Source: Scleroderma bovista (taxonomy: Eukaryota > Basidiomycota > Agaricomycetes > Boletales > Sclerodermataceae). Taken from it: 25,777 nt of DNA. The notes under the pieces were generated by a model. That model was not told the DNA's origin and searched no databases. It saw only the letters and a list, made by a program, of their open reading frames with translations. Of the stretch, positions 8,405 to 17,928 are shown piece after piece. Location: assembly GCA_037178675.1 (NCBI GenBank), contig JAYMGJ010000835.1:1-25777 (forward strand), read 5' to 3'. Positions within the stretch are counted from its first letter, which is position 1, and each line of letters begins with the position of its first letter. The translations under genes were made by a program, and so were the position numbers.

Positions 8405-10223
8405 ATGTCGTTGCAGAATTTTGGTAAAGGCGCACTCCGGATCGCCAAAAACTACACCAAAGGCTATTCCGACACACAAGCCAAAGTCCGTGATGCGACC
8501 TCCAACGATCCTTGGGGTCCTTCGGGAACTCAGATGAATGAGCTAGCCCAGCTGAGCTACAATCAGTTTGTCCTCTTGATGGCCATTGCTAGCCATGCAT
8601 TGATGCACGTATAGGAACGACTTTGTCGAGATCATGGAGATGCTCGATAAGCGACTCAATGACAAGGGAAAGAATTGGAGACATGTCTTCAAGGTAATCT
8701 GAACAGTGACCCAATCTTATCCAATGTACTGAGTCGTTTTACTCAGTCCCTCACCGTTCTCGACTATCTCCTCCATGCTGGGTCTGAAAATGTTGTCCTC
8801 TACTTCAAAGACAACCTATACATCATCAAGACCCTCAAGGAGTTTCAGTACGTCGACGAGGATGGCAAAGATTGTGGTGCAAACGTACGACAAAAGGCAA
8901 AGGATATTTCGAATCTTTTAAGTGATCCAAGCCGGCTCCGGGAAGAGCGTCGTAGCAGGGCCCACATGCGGGATAGAATGTTGCGAGGTACTCCAGGCTT
9001 TGAGGATGAGGACGAGAATGTCAGAAGGAGGAGCTCAGGTGGACCACCCCCCCGAAAGAACCGCAATGCTGAAAAGGATGAAGACGATCTTCGGCGTGCA
9101 ATCGAAGCCTCGAAACGCAGCCATGCAGAAGAGCAGAATCGTGCAGCGGTGGATCGCGATCTGGAGACTGCCATCAGACTTAGCAAGGAAGAAGAAGAAA
9201 AGAGAAGCAGGGCTGTCGAAGACTCGAACGCGGTCGCCCTATTTGATGATCAGGCACAGCTGTAGGTCTCTTTCCACTTTACTGGTATCACGACTGACAC
9301 GAGAGGACACCGACAGGCCAGCTTCTACCAGCAATTCGAACAATCCGTTCCCTTTCCTCGATCCTACACCATACGCTACCGGGCTGCAGCCCCAGCCTCA
9401 ACTACAACCACAGTTCACAATCCAGCCCCAGTTTACGATGCAACCACAATTTACTTCTTTTAACCCTTACCAGCAGCAGGCTCAACAAGAAGCGATGCAG
9501 GTTTGTACCGTCCCGATGCTTCTTTCATTTCTCGCTTTTACAGATTCTCACAGGCAGAGTATATGAGACAACAGCAGGAGTGGCTCCGTCACCAGCAAGA
9601 ACTCCAGGCTCAACAACAACAAGCCATGTTACAGCAACAACAACAGGAGGAGTGGATGCGACAACAGCAAGCTCTTCAGGCTCAACAAATGGCCCAGATA
9701 CAAATAGCTCAAACCACTGGATTTGGGTAAGTGTAGTTCTATTATGTACATAGCCCTCTCCCTTATTTTCCTCTATAGTTCAAACAATCCGTTTGCGCCC
9801 TCGATGTCCCCTGCTTCAGTGTCGCCGGCACCGAGTGGAGCTAACGGAACTAGCAACGGACCTGTTTTCAACCTGCAGGGCACGTTTTCCAACTCCAGTG
9901 CGCCCTCATATACATCGACACCTCCACCTGCATCGACCTCCTCCACACCGTCTCGAGCGGACACTGCAAGCACTGGTATTGCAGGCAAGGGTCCCACTCG
10001 TATTGATCAGGAGCACTCTCACCTCGCGACTCTGCTCGCCAATCGCGACGATGGACAAGATACCTTTGGAAACGTTGGTATGCTTCGGTACGGATATACG
10101 CAAGCTGGCCGGTCCGCTGCGCAGAAGGCATCTGGCGTTGGCGTCAACAACCCTTTTGCGCAAGCAAACCAGCAACAACCCCAGTCGGGTCACAATAATG
10201 AGCAACCCTTCTTTTCTATATAA
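8405..10223 (+). CDS. Epsin (ENTH-domain endocytic adaptor)
   Basis: Six exons: 8405-8565, 8615-8693, 8747-9261, 9317-9500, 9554-9726, 9779-10223; total 1557 nt, 518 residues. The ENTH domain (about 10-145; YTKGYSDTQAKVRDATSNDPWGP, then NWRHVFKSLTVLDYLL across exons 2-3) binds PtdIns(4,5)P2. Two ubiquitin-interacting motifs follow (about 190-208, EDDLRRAIEASKRS; 216-234, RDLETAIRLSKEE). A Gln-rich stretch (exons 4-5) and three NPF motifs (near 258, 374 and in the C-terminal part) bind EH-domain partners. The order matches yeast Ent1/Ent2 and animal epsins, which act at the plasma membrane in clathrin-coated pits. Start chosen because the MSLQNFGKGALRIAKNY N-terminus fits the amphipathic first helix. 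Intron 3 begins GTAG so that retention would place a stop right after UIM2. Identity is secure. Confidence 0.93.
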
Positions 10224-10410
10224 TGGTGTCCGATTTCTGTACAGGTCTTGGATGGGGTGCGATCTGCTTGGTTTCATTTTCTTTGTCCTCCCGCCCCCCG
10301 TTCCTAGTACTTCGCAACGCTCTTTACTGTGTATCCATTTATCGTTCCATTCCTTTTTTTCGTGTTGACCTGCCCTTTCCGGATTCATTATATGATGCAT
10401 CTATCAAACA

Positions 10411-10596
10411 CTAAAGTGAATCGTCTTTGAGTGCGAGTGAGAATAACCCTTGGCCGTCCCCATTGCCTTTGGGTAATCCCGAGTCATCGAACAGTGCATT
10501 GAAGGATTCTATATGCGGTGTCACGAACTTGTTAAGAACGGGACATGTTGGGTTGGTTTTCGTTTCGACTGCATGACTACCCTTCGCCATGACCAC
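10411..10596 (-). pseudogene. N-terminal fragment of RNA polymerase I subunit Rpa135
   Basis: A 61-codon frame begins with ATG at 10596 (or 10590) and contains KFVTPHIESFNALFDDSG followed by GQGLFSLALKD. This matches the conserved beginning of the second-largest RNA polymerase I subunit, where yeast has QPHIGSFNAL and GGLLNLGVKDIGE. After the KD the similarity stops: the next codons are Asp-Ser-Leu-stop, there is no splice donor, and no other part of this ~1,200-residue protein is found downstream, where the epsin 3' end lies. I read it as a truncated relic or duplicated piece, not a working gene. Assignment rests on one short but characteristic block. Confidence 0.6.
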
Positions 10597-10599
10597 CTT

Positions 10600-10985
10600 C
10601 CAAACTTTTGGTGTCCACCGCGGGACGCCGGGAACGATATTTTATTGACCACGCCTTGGTCGGCATTGAGGACGTCCGCAACGACGAAGACGCGATTCTG
10701 TGCTGAACATGTATGGGACCGAACTCTAACCTGCAGCAGCAGCAGGGAGTAGCCTTTGGGTCCCTTTGGAAGCGGAGGTATGTACAAAAGTCAATGAGTC
10801 TCGGAGATTATGTCGAACAAGGTACATATCAAGTGTAGCGTGGAACTCGCCTCCGACATATATACGGCCTGCTCCACTTGCACCTGCACCGCTGGCACCG
10901 GTGTCGCCATGCTCAGCTGCATCTTCACCGTGATCTTCCTCGGCGATTGTGGCTGTGGTGGCGTCTTACGGTGCCCTTGCGTCGA
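10600..10985 (-). pseudogene. Possible relic gene, unknown product
   Basis: On the minus strand a frame running from about 10979 (AEEDHGEDAAEHGDTGASG...) to 10796 (YLVRHNLRDSLTF) can be joined across a 55-nt GT...CAG intron (about 10795-10741) to VRVRSHTCSAQNRVFVVADVL and onward to about 10620. The intron has a typical size for this locus and a GTACAT donor. I do not recognise the product and there is no clear start or stop. The 1.28-kb repeat begins at about 10965 and may have cut off its upstream part. It lies directly upstream of the Rpa135 fragment on the same strand and could be its decayed neighbour. Confidence 0.25.
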
Positions 10986-12249
10986 GTAGAGGGCGTAAAC
11001 AGAGAGGAAGTTCGACTGCGCTGCTCACACTCCGCCAGGCACAACGGCACAGAGTTGTACAGTGACATAAGAGGTAAAAGGAACTATTTAGACTCTAGCC
11101 ATCCTGCGACTCCCAGTCCCACAGATCCCTCAGTTAGCAGTAGCCTATACCTCGTTGCACTGCTACTGATACCTTCACGTTGAACTTTGACTCCGCATTT
11201 CAGATACCACTACCTCGTATACAGATGGATAGCTCGAATACTATTTTTCTCGTTATTGTAAGCTCCAAATGGTTAGTCCAGTCTACGCTGATCAGGGAAC
11301 ACGACCTTGTAGGTGGCTCTCATATTCCCTCCGGCAGCGGTAGCATTGCTATCGGGATGTAGCGACGACCTTTTCATCAATATCTTGTTGACGATGTGCG
11401 TGTCTCGGTGTCATACTTTGTGCCTTCGCCCACTTAGTATCACAACTGCATAACAGCCTCGGATGGATCCCTGGACACATCGTGCGTGACAGTTGAACGT
11501 GTGGTTAACGCACTAATTTGCTCCTGCAGCACGCGTTCTGGCTTATTTACCAGAGGGCCAAAGCCGAGGAGAGCTATGGGCCCGGAGGATATCGCTGTAC
11601 GTCCATCTTGTTCTTCCATGCAGTGACAACAAAGACATACCAACGTATCTAGACACCGGATATGGCAAGTATCAGTCAGCCGATGACGATCCTGCGCCTC
11701 AAGATTATCCTCCTGAAACTCACGGAGCGACGGCCCCTGCATAACCTTTACGTTGTCCCGTGGAGCGCAACATATGTACCAAGTATGTAGTACAAATTTA
11801 TGTTTGTCTTTGTGCCTTTCTGTATTCATGGATGGTACGTTACTTTGTGTTTGGACGCACAGCAGGAATTGTCAGTGTTTTCATGATCATATTCTGGTCG
11901 AGGCCTGATCGAAAGACTCGATGTTCTCTCATGTCCCATCACCATTGGGACAGTTACCAGCTGTGACCTGACTGTTGGATCAATCTTGACTCCGAAAAGC
12001 AGGGCGAAATGAACGAACTCACACATATGCTGGAGAATTGTGGATCATTGAAGGGCCGCGCAAATGTTGGGTCGGTCTGTCGGATGTGTCGTGATGCTGC
12101 TACATAGTTTAGCGTCGACGTGTTCAAGTTGTCAAGTTGTTGCGTGAAATCAGCACAGTTAAAGGAGTCAAAGATTGTAGTATTACTGCTCCTCCGCTGC
12201 CTGTCAGGATCTTGTGATGGCCGGGTATCCTGGTGACAGTCGATTCATC
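10965..12249. repeat. 1.28-kb tandem direct repeat, unit 1
   Basis: This unit aligns nearly end to end with 12250-13541. Landmarks shared in order are CCCTTGCGTCGAGTAGAGGG, CCTCCGGCAGCGGTAGCAT, CTGCAGCACGCGTTCTGGC, GGACGCACAG and GTTGGGTCGGTCTGT. No transposase-like frame, terminal inverted repeat or LTR is visible. Short frames on both strands do not keep consistent boundaries between units. No gene is supported here. Confidence 0.85.
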
Positions 12250-13541
12250 GTGGCTCACGATGCCCTTGCGTCGAGTAGAGGGCGTAGACATATGCGCTGC
12301 TCTGGGATGAATGGGAGCAAACTCCACAACTCCGCCAGGCACAACTGCGGCCATACAGTGACATCAGAGGTAAGGGACTATTTAGAGCGCTTCAGTCCTG
12401 CGACTCCCACAAATCCCTCAGTTGGCAGTAGCCTCTACCTCGTTGCACCTTCACGTTGAACTTCGATTCCGCACTTCAGACACTACTATCTCGTGTACAG
12501 ATGGGTAGCTCGAGTATCATTCTCGTCATTGTAAGCTCCAGTTGGTTAGTCCACTCTACACTGATCAGGGAACACGGCCTCATAGGTGGCTATCATATTC
12601 CCTCCGGCAGCGGTAGCATTCCTATCGGGATGTAGCTGCGACCTTTTCATCAATATCTTGTTGACGATGTGCGTGTCTCGGTGTCATGCTTTGTGCCTCC
12701 GCCCACTTATCACAATTGCATAACAGCCTCGGATACATCCCTGGACACATCGTGCGTGACAGTTGAACGTGTGGTTAACGCACTAATTTGCTCCTGCAGC
12801 ACGCGTTCTGGCTTATTTACAAGAGGGCCAAAGCCGAGGAGAGCTATGGGCCCGGAGGATATCGCTGTACGTCCCTCTCGTTCTTCCATGCAGTGACAAC
12901 AAAGACATACCAACGTATCTAGACATCGGAAGTGGCAAGTATCAGTCAGTCGGTGGTCCTGCTGCTCCGCAAGATTATCCTCCTAAAAGTTACGGAGCGA
13001 CGGCCCCTGCATAACCTTTACGTTGTCCCGTGGAGCGCAACATACCAAGTATGTAGTACAAATTTACCTTTGCCTTTGTGCCTTTCTGTGTCCAAGGACG
13101 GACATGTATATGTATTCATGGATGGTACATTACTTTGTGTTTGGACGCACAGTAGGAATTTTCAGTGTTTTCATGATCACATTCTGGTCGAGACCTGATG
13201 TCACTGTAGAACGTTGTCAGTCGTCTGCATCGGGACAGTTACCAGCTGTAAATATTCGATGACTCAAACCTGACTCAAAGAGCAGGGCGAAATGAACGAA
13301 CTCACACATATGCTGGAGAATTGTGGATCGTTGAAAGGCCGCGCAAATGTTGGGTCGGTCTGTTGGATGTGTCGTGATGCTGCTACATAGTTTAGCCAGA
13401 ACCGTCGATGCGTTCAAGTTGTCCTGTCATTGCGTGAAATCGGCACGGTTAAAGGAGTCAAAGATTATTGTACTGCTGCCGACGAGCATGCTCCTCCGTT
13501 GCCTTGTGGTGTCCAGGTATCGTGGTAACAGTCGATTCATC
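12250..13541. repeat. 1.28-kb tandem direct repeat, unit 2
   Basis: Second unit, joined head to tail to unit 1. It differs by scattered substitutions and small indels, for example an extra CCAAGGACGGACATGTATATG segment near 13092. Its end leads straight into the upstream region of the first esterase gene, and the sequence around 13520-13620 recurs at 19460-19550 upstream of the second esterase. The repeats therefore form the shared 5' flank of the esterase duplication. Confidence 0.85.
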
Positions 13542-13882
13542 CGAACGTCCTACACTACGAACTTATCTGCAAAAGCGTCGAACGACGCCATGCGCTTGCT
13601 GACGCACTCTGGTTGAACGGAGATGAGGTTTTGCGGAAAAACCGTAAACCAAACAGGGAGCAGGTCCATCATGCTGTGCCGTGGCTGTACGGTGATTACA
13701 GCCCATCTTAAGGCTTCGTGGCTTCTCTAGTACCGTTGTCTGACGGGGGGCTACGTGTCACTATCTAGTGATGACTGGCTTGAAACAAGGCGCCGGCCGT
13801 CTACGACCGCGCTATTTTCTAGTGAGAGGCTCTACCAGTGAATTTTCTTTTCCTCTCTGGAGCCAGTACTTGCCACCTCCGC
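13542..13882 (+). promoter_or_regulatory. Upstream region of esterase 1
   Basis: About 340 bp before the ATG. The first ~80 bp and the last ~45 bp (TTTTCCTCTCTGGAGCCAGTACTTGCCACCTCCGC-like stretch before ATGATG) are shared with esterase 2; the middle is unrelated. The conserved piece adjoining the start codon is pyrimidine-rich and probably contains the transcription start region. No clear TATA box is seen. Confidence 0.4.
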
Positions 13883-15210
13883 ATGATGACTCTCAAATAC
13901 GCCAAACAGCCATGGCAAACACTTTACCTCACATTTGAGCTATTCACTGTCCTGTTCATTCTGCTGCCAGTGTGGTCCATCACATACTTGTTTACCCGAC
14001 CACGGCCAACCTGGTCATGGACCCATGCAATGGTTGTAGCGTTCCAGCGGCGTTCCACCAAGCTTGCCTTCGAGGTGTGAGTGAGTTGGTCGTACTAACC
14101 TGCCGGTGTATGGCAGTACTGACCGCTACCAGCGACATGCGCCTGCTCACGCAATGGCCAGACTACCGTGCTATCCCACCGACAACCGGGTACAACGCTG
14201 AAGGCGTCTGGATCAATGGCGTACCACCTCATCTCATCATTGCTGAGCTCGCGATATTCGCATCTGTTGCACGCATCACGTCGATCCGCATCCCAGGCTA
14301 CTGGTACGGCCGAGACAGTGCGACCCCAAAACCAACTGCACCAGTCGCCTCCAATTCCGGACAAAAGGTCTTCCTATACTTGCACGGGGGCGCATATACT
14401 CTCTTGTCTGCCCACCCGAGTTCCCCTTTCACGCCATTCATATGCCGCAGCCTCGTCCAGCTGACCGCCGACGCACCACACCTTCTCGCGGTGGAGTACC
14501 GCCTCTCGTCGACACACCCATTCCCTGAACAACACCCCTTCCCCGCTGCGCTCCTCGATGCACTCGCGGGGTATATCCATCTCGTGGACGTCATGGGATA
14601 TGACCCGTCCGACATCATCGTTGCCGGCGACTCTGCGGGAGGAAACCTCTCACTGGCACTCACTCGCTATCTTGTCGAGAACAAGGGACGTGCAGGGACA
14701 GATACCCCTGCACTTCCGGCACCGCCTGGTCATCTCCTGCTGATATCTCCCAGGACGGACCTGAGCAACTCCCATGCGGATACTGATGTGATGTTTGACC
14801 CACCCGGTGCGAACCGTGGGCTGACAAGAAGTGCATACTCGAACGATATGGACGTCATTGGCGACAACCTTGGGGGTAAGGAGTATCCTTCATACCCTTC
14901 GTTAGCCTATGTTGGTCCGTTTGGACTTGGAATGGCGTTGACCAACCGGTATATCTCTCCCGCGTCCTTGCATCGGAGCTTGCATATTTCGTTCATGGGG
15001 TTCCCGCGCACGCTTATCGTTGCCGGTGGCGCAGAGAGGTACCTCGATCAGATATGCACATTGCGGGACAGGATGATGAGGGACATGGTCAAGGGTCAAG
15101 TCACGTACTATGAAGAGCCTGACGGGATACATGATTTCATAGGTTTCCCTTCACACCCAGGGTGCTATGCTGCACTGGATGCAATCGGGGATTGGTTAGC
15201 GCGGGACTGA
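13883..15210 (+). CDS. Membrane-anchored alpha/beta-hydrolase (HSL-type esterase), copy 1
   Basis: Two exons, 13883-14076 and 14133-15210, give 423 residues. The 56-nt intron has GTGAGT, a TACTAAC branch site and CCAG; it was chosen because it alone joins LAFEV to the frame with QWPDYRAIPP, and copy 2 splices identically. One hydrophobic segment (about 14-36) suggests a membrane anchor. The hydrolase domain shows the oxyanion motif HGGAY (His149), the nucleophile elbow GDSAGG (Ser232) and a C-terminal EPDGIHDF with likely catalytic His398; the acid probably lies in GGAERYLDQ. This is the hormone-sensitive-lipase/alpha-beta-hydrolase-3 family; yeast steryl acetyl hydrolase Say1 is a distant analogue, but the substrate is unknown. 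Start is the first ATG of an ATGATG pair conserved in copy 2. Intact. Confidence 0.88.
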
Positions 15211-15319
15211 GCCACTCGCCTATGGATGGATATCTGCAAGTACTATGTAGTTCTAAAGTAGGCGGTGTGAAGCTTGGAAAATCATAAGCCTGGTCTCACA
15301 TGTAGCTCGTGTTAGTAAA

Positions 15320-15850
15320 TTCTGATCATGCTGAAGATTGTCATACTTTGTGCCTCTGCCCACTGATCACAACCGCATGATAGCCTCGGTTATATCCCTG
15401 GACACCTCGTGCGCAGCAGTTGAACGTGTGGGTAACGGAATAGCTCCTGCAGCACGCGTTCTGGCTTATTTACATGAGAACCAAGGCCGAGGAGAGGTAT
15501 GGGCCCCGAGGACATCGTTGAACCTCCATCTCGTTCTTACATGGAGAACATACCAACGTATGCTTGTTGTTGTGTAGACATCGGTAGCGGAAAATATCAG
15601 TCAGTTGGGCCTTGGTGGTCCTGCTGCTCCGCTACCCTCCAACTTATGGATACATAACTCGGCTTTACCTTTACATTGAGCGCAGCATACCAAGTGTGTA
15701 CACATTTATGTTTGCCCTTTGTACCTTTCTGCATCCATGGGTGGACATGTATACGTATTCATGGATGGTACAATTCTTTGTGTTTGGGCGCACAGCAAGA
15801 CTTTCGTGATCACGTTCTGGTGGAGCTGATTGTTACTGTAAAACGTTGTC
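15320..15850. repeat. Diverged third copy of part of the 1.28-kb repeat
   Basis: Downstream of esterase 1, about 530 bp align with 12685-13215 of unit 2, including CTGCAGCACGCGTTCTGGCTTATTTACA and the TGTGTTTGGGCGCACAG stretch, with more substitutions and indels than separate units 1 and 2. It is thus an older copy or under less homogenisation. No gene is supported in it. Confidence 0.75.
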
Positions 15851-16099
15851 AATGGTTTTCAGGGAGTGTGACAAGAATAGCAATTACAAGGAACTTCCTT
15901 GATCCGCCGTGCCTAGACATGCAGGTCGGGGTCAGCGTTTGTGCCTGAGTGTAGGTGCGGCACGATGTTGCAGTGGCGAGCCAAGGTTTGTGATTCTGAA
16001 ACGAAATCTTAGGGGTTATTGATGCTAACAATGTCACAAAATCAGGCACTGATCTGCCTCCTTGGCCCCATTGACACTCTGCCTGGAACGGAGCATGAC

Positions 16100-16200
16100 G
16101 GATCCATGTTTGCCGAGATATTCAATGGCTCAAACAAGAGGGCACATGGGAGGCTGTGGGTGAATAGTAACCTGTGACACGCAGAAAAGGGGTTATTGGA
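16100..16200 (+). repeat. Short direct repeat, copy 1
   Basis: About 90-100 bp here resembles 17305-17400: both contain an AATATTCAA/GATATTCAA core, an ACAAGAGG...ATGGGAGGCT(G/A)TGGG(T/C)GAA stretch and CCTGTGA(C/T)(A/T)CGC. No function is evident. Confidence 0.5.
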
Positions 16201-17304
16201 AGGTCTCACAGGAAGAACTTACTCAGGTACGGCCAGTGTGACACAGATCTTGTACTTGCGACTCCACAAAGTATCATCGCAACAGTACGACAATGGTTGA
16301 AATGAAATATACTTCATTTCAAACTCAAGGCCAACCAACCAAGATGGGGAGGCATCCACTGATTGGCACAGCCTATCCTTTGATAACTCCCACCTAGTAC
16401 GGGACAGCAAGTCAGATAGAACCGTGTTCTCGAGCCTGCTCACGAAGACAGAAGTTAGTTTGCTTCCACTATAGTGGCTTTAGCATCGGGATAACGGTAA
16501 TGAGGGGGGAAGTGCGAGGTGGACTGAAAAATCATATCTGGACAAACAGTAAGGACAACCGATGCACTTGAACGCGCAAATGCGAGCACGGGCTGAGAAA
16601 ATAACAGATGACACCTGTGCCAGGTGAGCATAGCTTAGACACTCCCTTAAGGGACATTGGTTTTAGTGTGCTACCACTACACCGCGTGGGCACCTGCAGT
16701 CTGCATCAAGGTGTAAAATGCCCTTGAGTGCAAGTGTCACATAACCTTGAAAAACACTTGCATTGAAAACCGGGACATCTGATCATACAATCCCGAAGGC
16801 GTGCGTTTTTACATAATGGTCCTGTGGCATTTGGCAGCTTGCTTTGGGTCTAGAGCGATTCTTGAAGCCTAAGGGGAGCAATGAATGAAGATTGTACCTC
16901 GAGTACATCAGCTCCGAGAACCAGACAAGGTGGCTTTGCACTGCCATATACCCGGTACATGTCACCCTTCACGAGGCAGTGAGATGATGGCAATGATGGA
17001 GATGGAACGAGGACATGGAATAGTAGGGATTATTACATAACAAGATTGGGAATCACAGGAAGATGGCAAGTCCTCCTTGGCGGGTCGCAGTCGGACATGA
17101 AGTTTGGTCTTCGCCTGCCGAACTGTACGCGTGGCAGACCGCTTCCACAGGCCAGCTGTATGGCGGCTAGGCAATGACCTCGTTGTTAGTGAGCTCAGGG
17201 GTTGGTCAAAAACGCGATCATCACGCCGCGGCGATTGTCACAGGAACAGGTACATCTGCCCCGTGATTTCATTTACCTTCTGTCGAGAATGGATGGTCGA
17301 GTAT

Positions 17305-17400
17305 CTATCTTGGAAAAATATTCAACGGCGCAAGCACAAGAGGTATGGGAGGCTATGGGCGAACAGAGACCTGTGATTCGCAAAATGGTCAGTAAACGCC
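17305..17400 (+). repeat. Short direct repeat, copy 2 (hydrophobin upstream)
   Basis: Second copy of the short repeat, ending just before the hydrophobin TATA box. It may be part of the hydrophobin upstream region that was duplicated. The plus frame here reads LLSRMDGRVSILEKYS and then AQEVWEAMGEQRPVIRK, which looks protein-like but has no recognisable family. Confidence 0.45.
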
Positions 17401-17408
17401 TCAGAAGG

Positions 17409-17416
17409 TATAAAAA
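17409..17416 (+). promoter_or_regulatory. TATA box of the hydrophobin gene
   Basis: TATAAAAA lies about 70 bp before the hydrophobin ATG. It is followed by a CA-rich, CAAACA-containing leader, typical of strongly expressed fungal genes. Confidence 0.7.
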
Positions 17417-17479
17417 CCCTCCACTGTCCATTGAAACCCCACAAACAAGTGAAAGATCACCCACTCACAAACATCTGAA

Positions 17480-17928
17480 ATGTTCTTCCATCTTTCTACA
17501 TTGATCGTTACCTCCGTCGCGATGCTGGCAGCTGCCGGTCCCGTCGAACCCATTGAGGTCGTTAAGCGCGGCCAGAATTGCGGCAATGGCAATGGCGTCT
17601 ACTGCTGCAACAGTTCCCAGTCCGTAAGTTAGACAGTATTGCGCGGCGCGACGCCCAGTGACATGTGCTCCAGGCTAGTAGTGTTCAAGTGACTTCGCTC
17701 CTTGGATGGTTGGGTGTCCCCTTGCCCTCCTCCTCGAACACCGTGGTTGGTTTTACCTGCAGCCCCATCGGATCCGGCACGGGTGCAAACTGTGTCCAGC
17801 AGACGGTGTGCTGCGACAACGTCTACTTCGTAGGCTCCCTTGTTTCTAACGACCCAAAGTGTCTGATAATTGTCCTGTAGAGCGGTGGCCTAAACGTCGG
17901 CTGCTCTCCTGTCACTATCAGCGGATGA
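17480..17928 (+). CDS. Class I hydrophobin (secreted)
   Basis: Three exons, 17480-17623, 17674-17829 and 17881-17928, encode 115 residues. An N-terminal signal peptide (about 1-19) is followed by a possible Kex2 Lys-Arg site (29-30). All eight cysteines are present: Cys34, 42-43, 77, 88, 94-95 and 108. The spacing C-x7-CC-x33-C-x10-C-x5-CC-x12-C fits class I, and the ending SGGLNVGCSPVTIS is typical of basidiomycete members. Secreted hydrophobins self-assemble at air-water interfaces and coat aerial hyphae and fruit bodies. Intron 2 was placed to remove VGSLVSNDPKC, which is absent from the family, and to restore the final cysteine. Gene layout matches known mushroom hydrophobins. It lies between the two esterase copies on the same strand but is not itself duplicated here. 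Confidence 0.95.

Larger units (their letters stand above)
15851..17400. other. Long intergenic stretch, no confident gene
   Basis: About 1.55 kb between the repeat copy and the hydrophobin promoter. I found no domain. A minus-strand segment near 16975-16912 reads GDMYRVYGSAKPPCLVLGADV before a possible GTACAA donor, and looks protein-like, but no neighbouring exon could be joined to it. A segment at about 16100-16200 resembles 17305-17400, which lies just upstream of the hydrophobin. Confidence 0.45.

Noticed and set aside
9400..9720. CAA/CAG-rich stretch considered as a microsatellite.
   Set aside because: It is interrupted, stays in frame over two exons and encodes the Gln-rich region usual in epsins.
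10909..10989. Tiny Cys-rich peptide MLSCIFTVIFLGDCGCGG... on the plus strand.
   Set aside because: Only 26 codons, partly inside the repeat, no signal of a gene; the opposite strand offers a better coding candidate.
16610..16700. tRNA-like stretch on the minus strand (GGTGTAGTGGTAGCAC), possibly a SINE head.
   Set aside because: It resembles a D arm and A box, but no B box, anticodon arm or paired acceptor stem follows.
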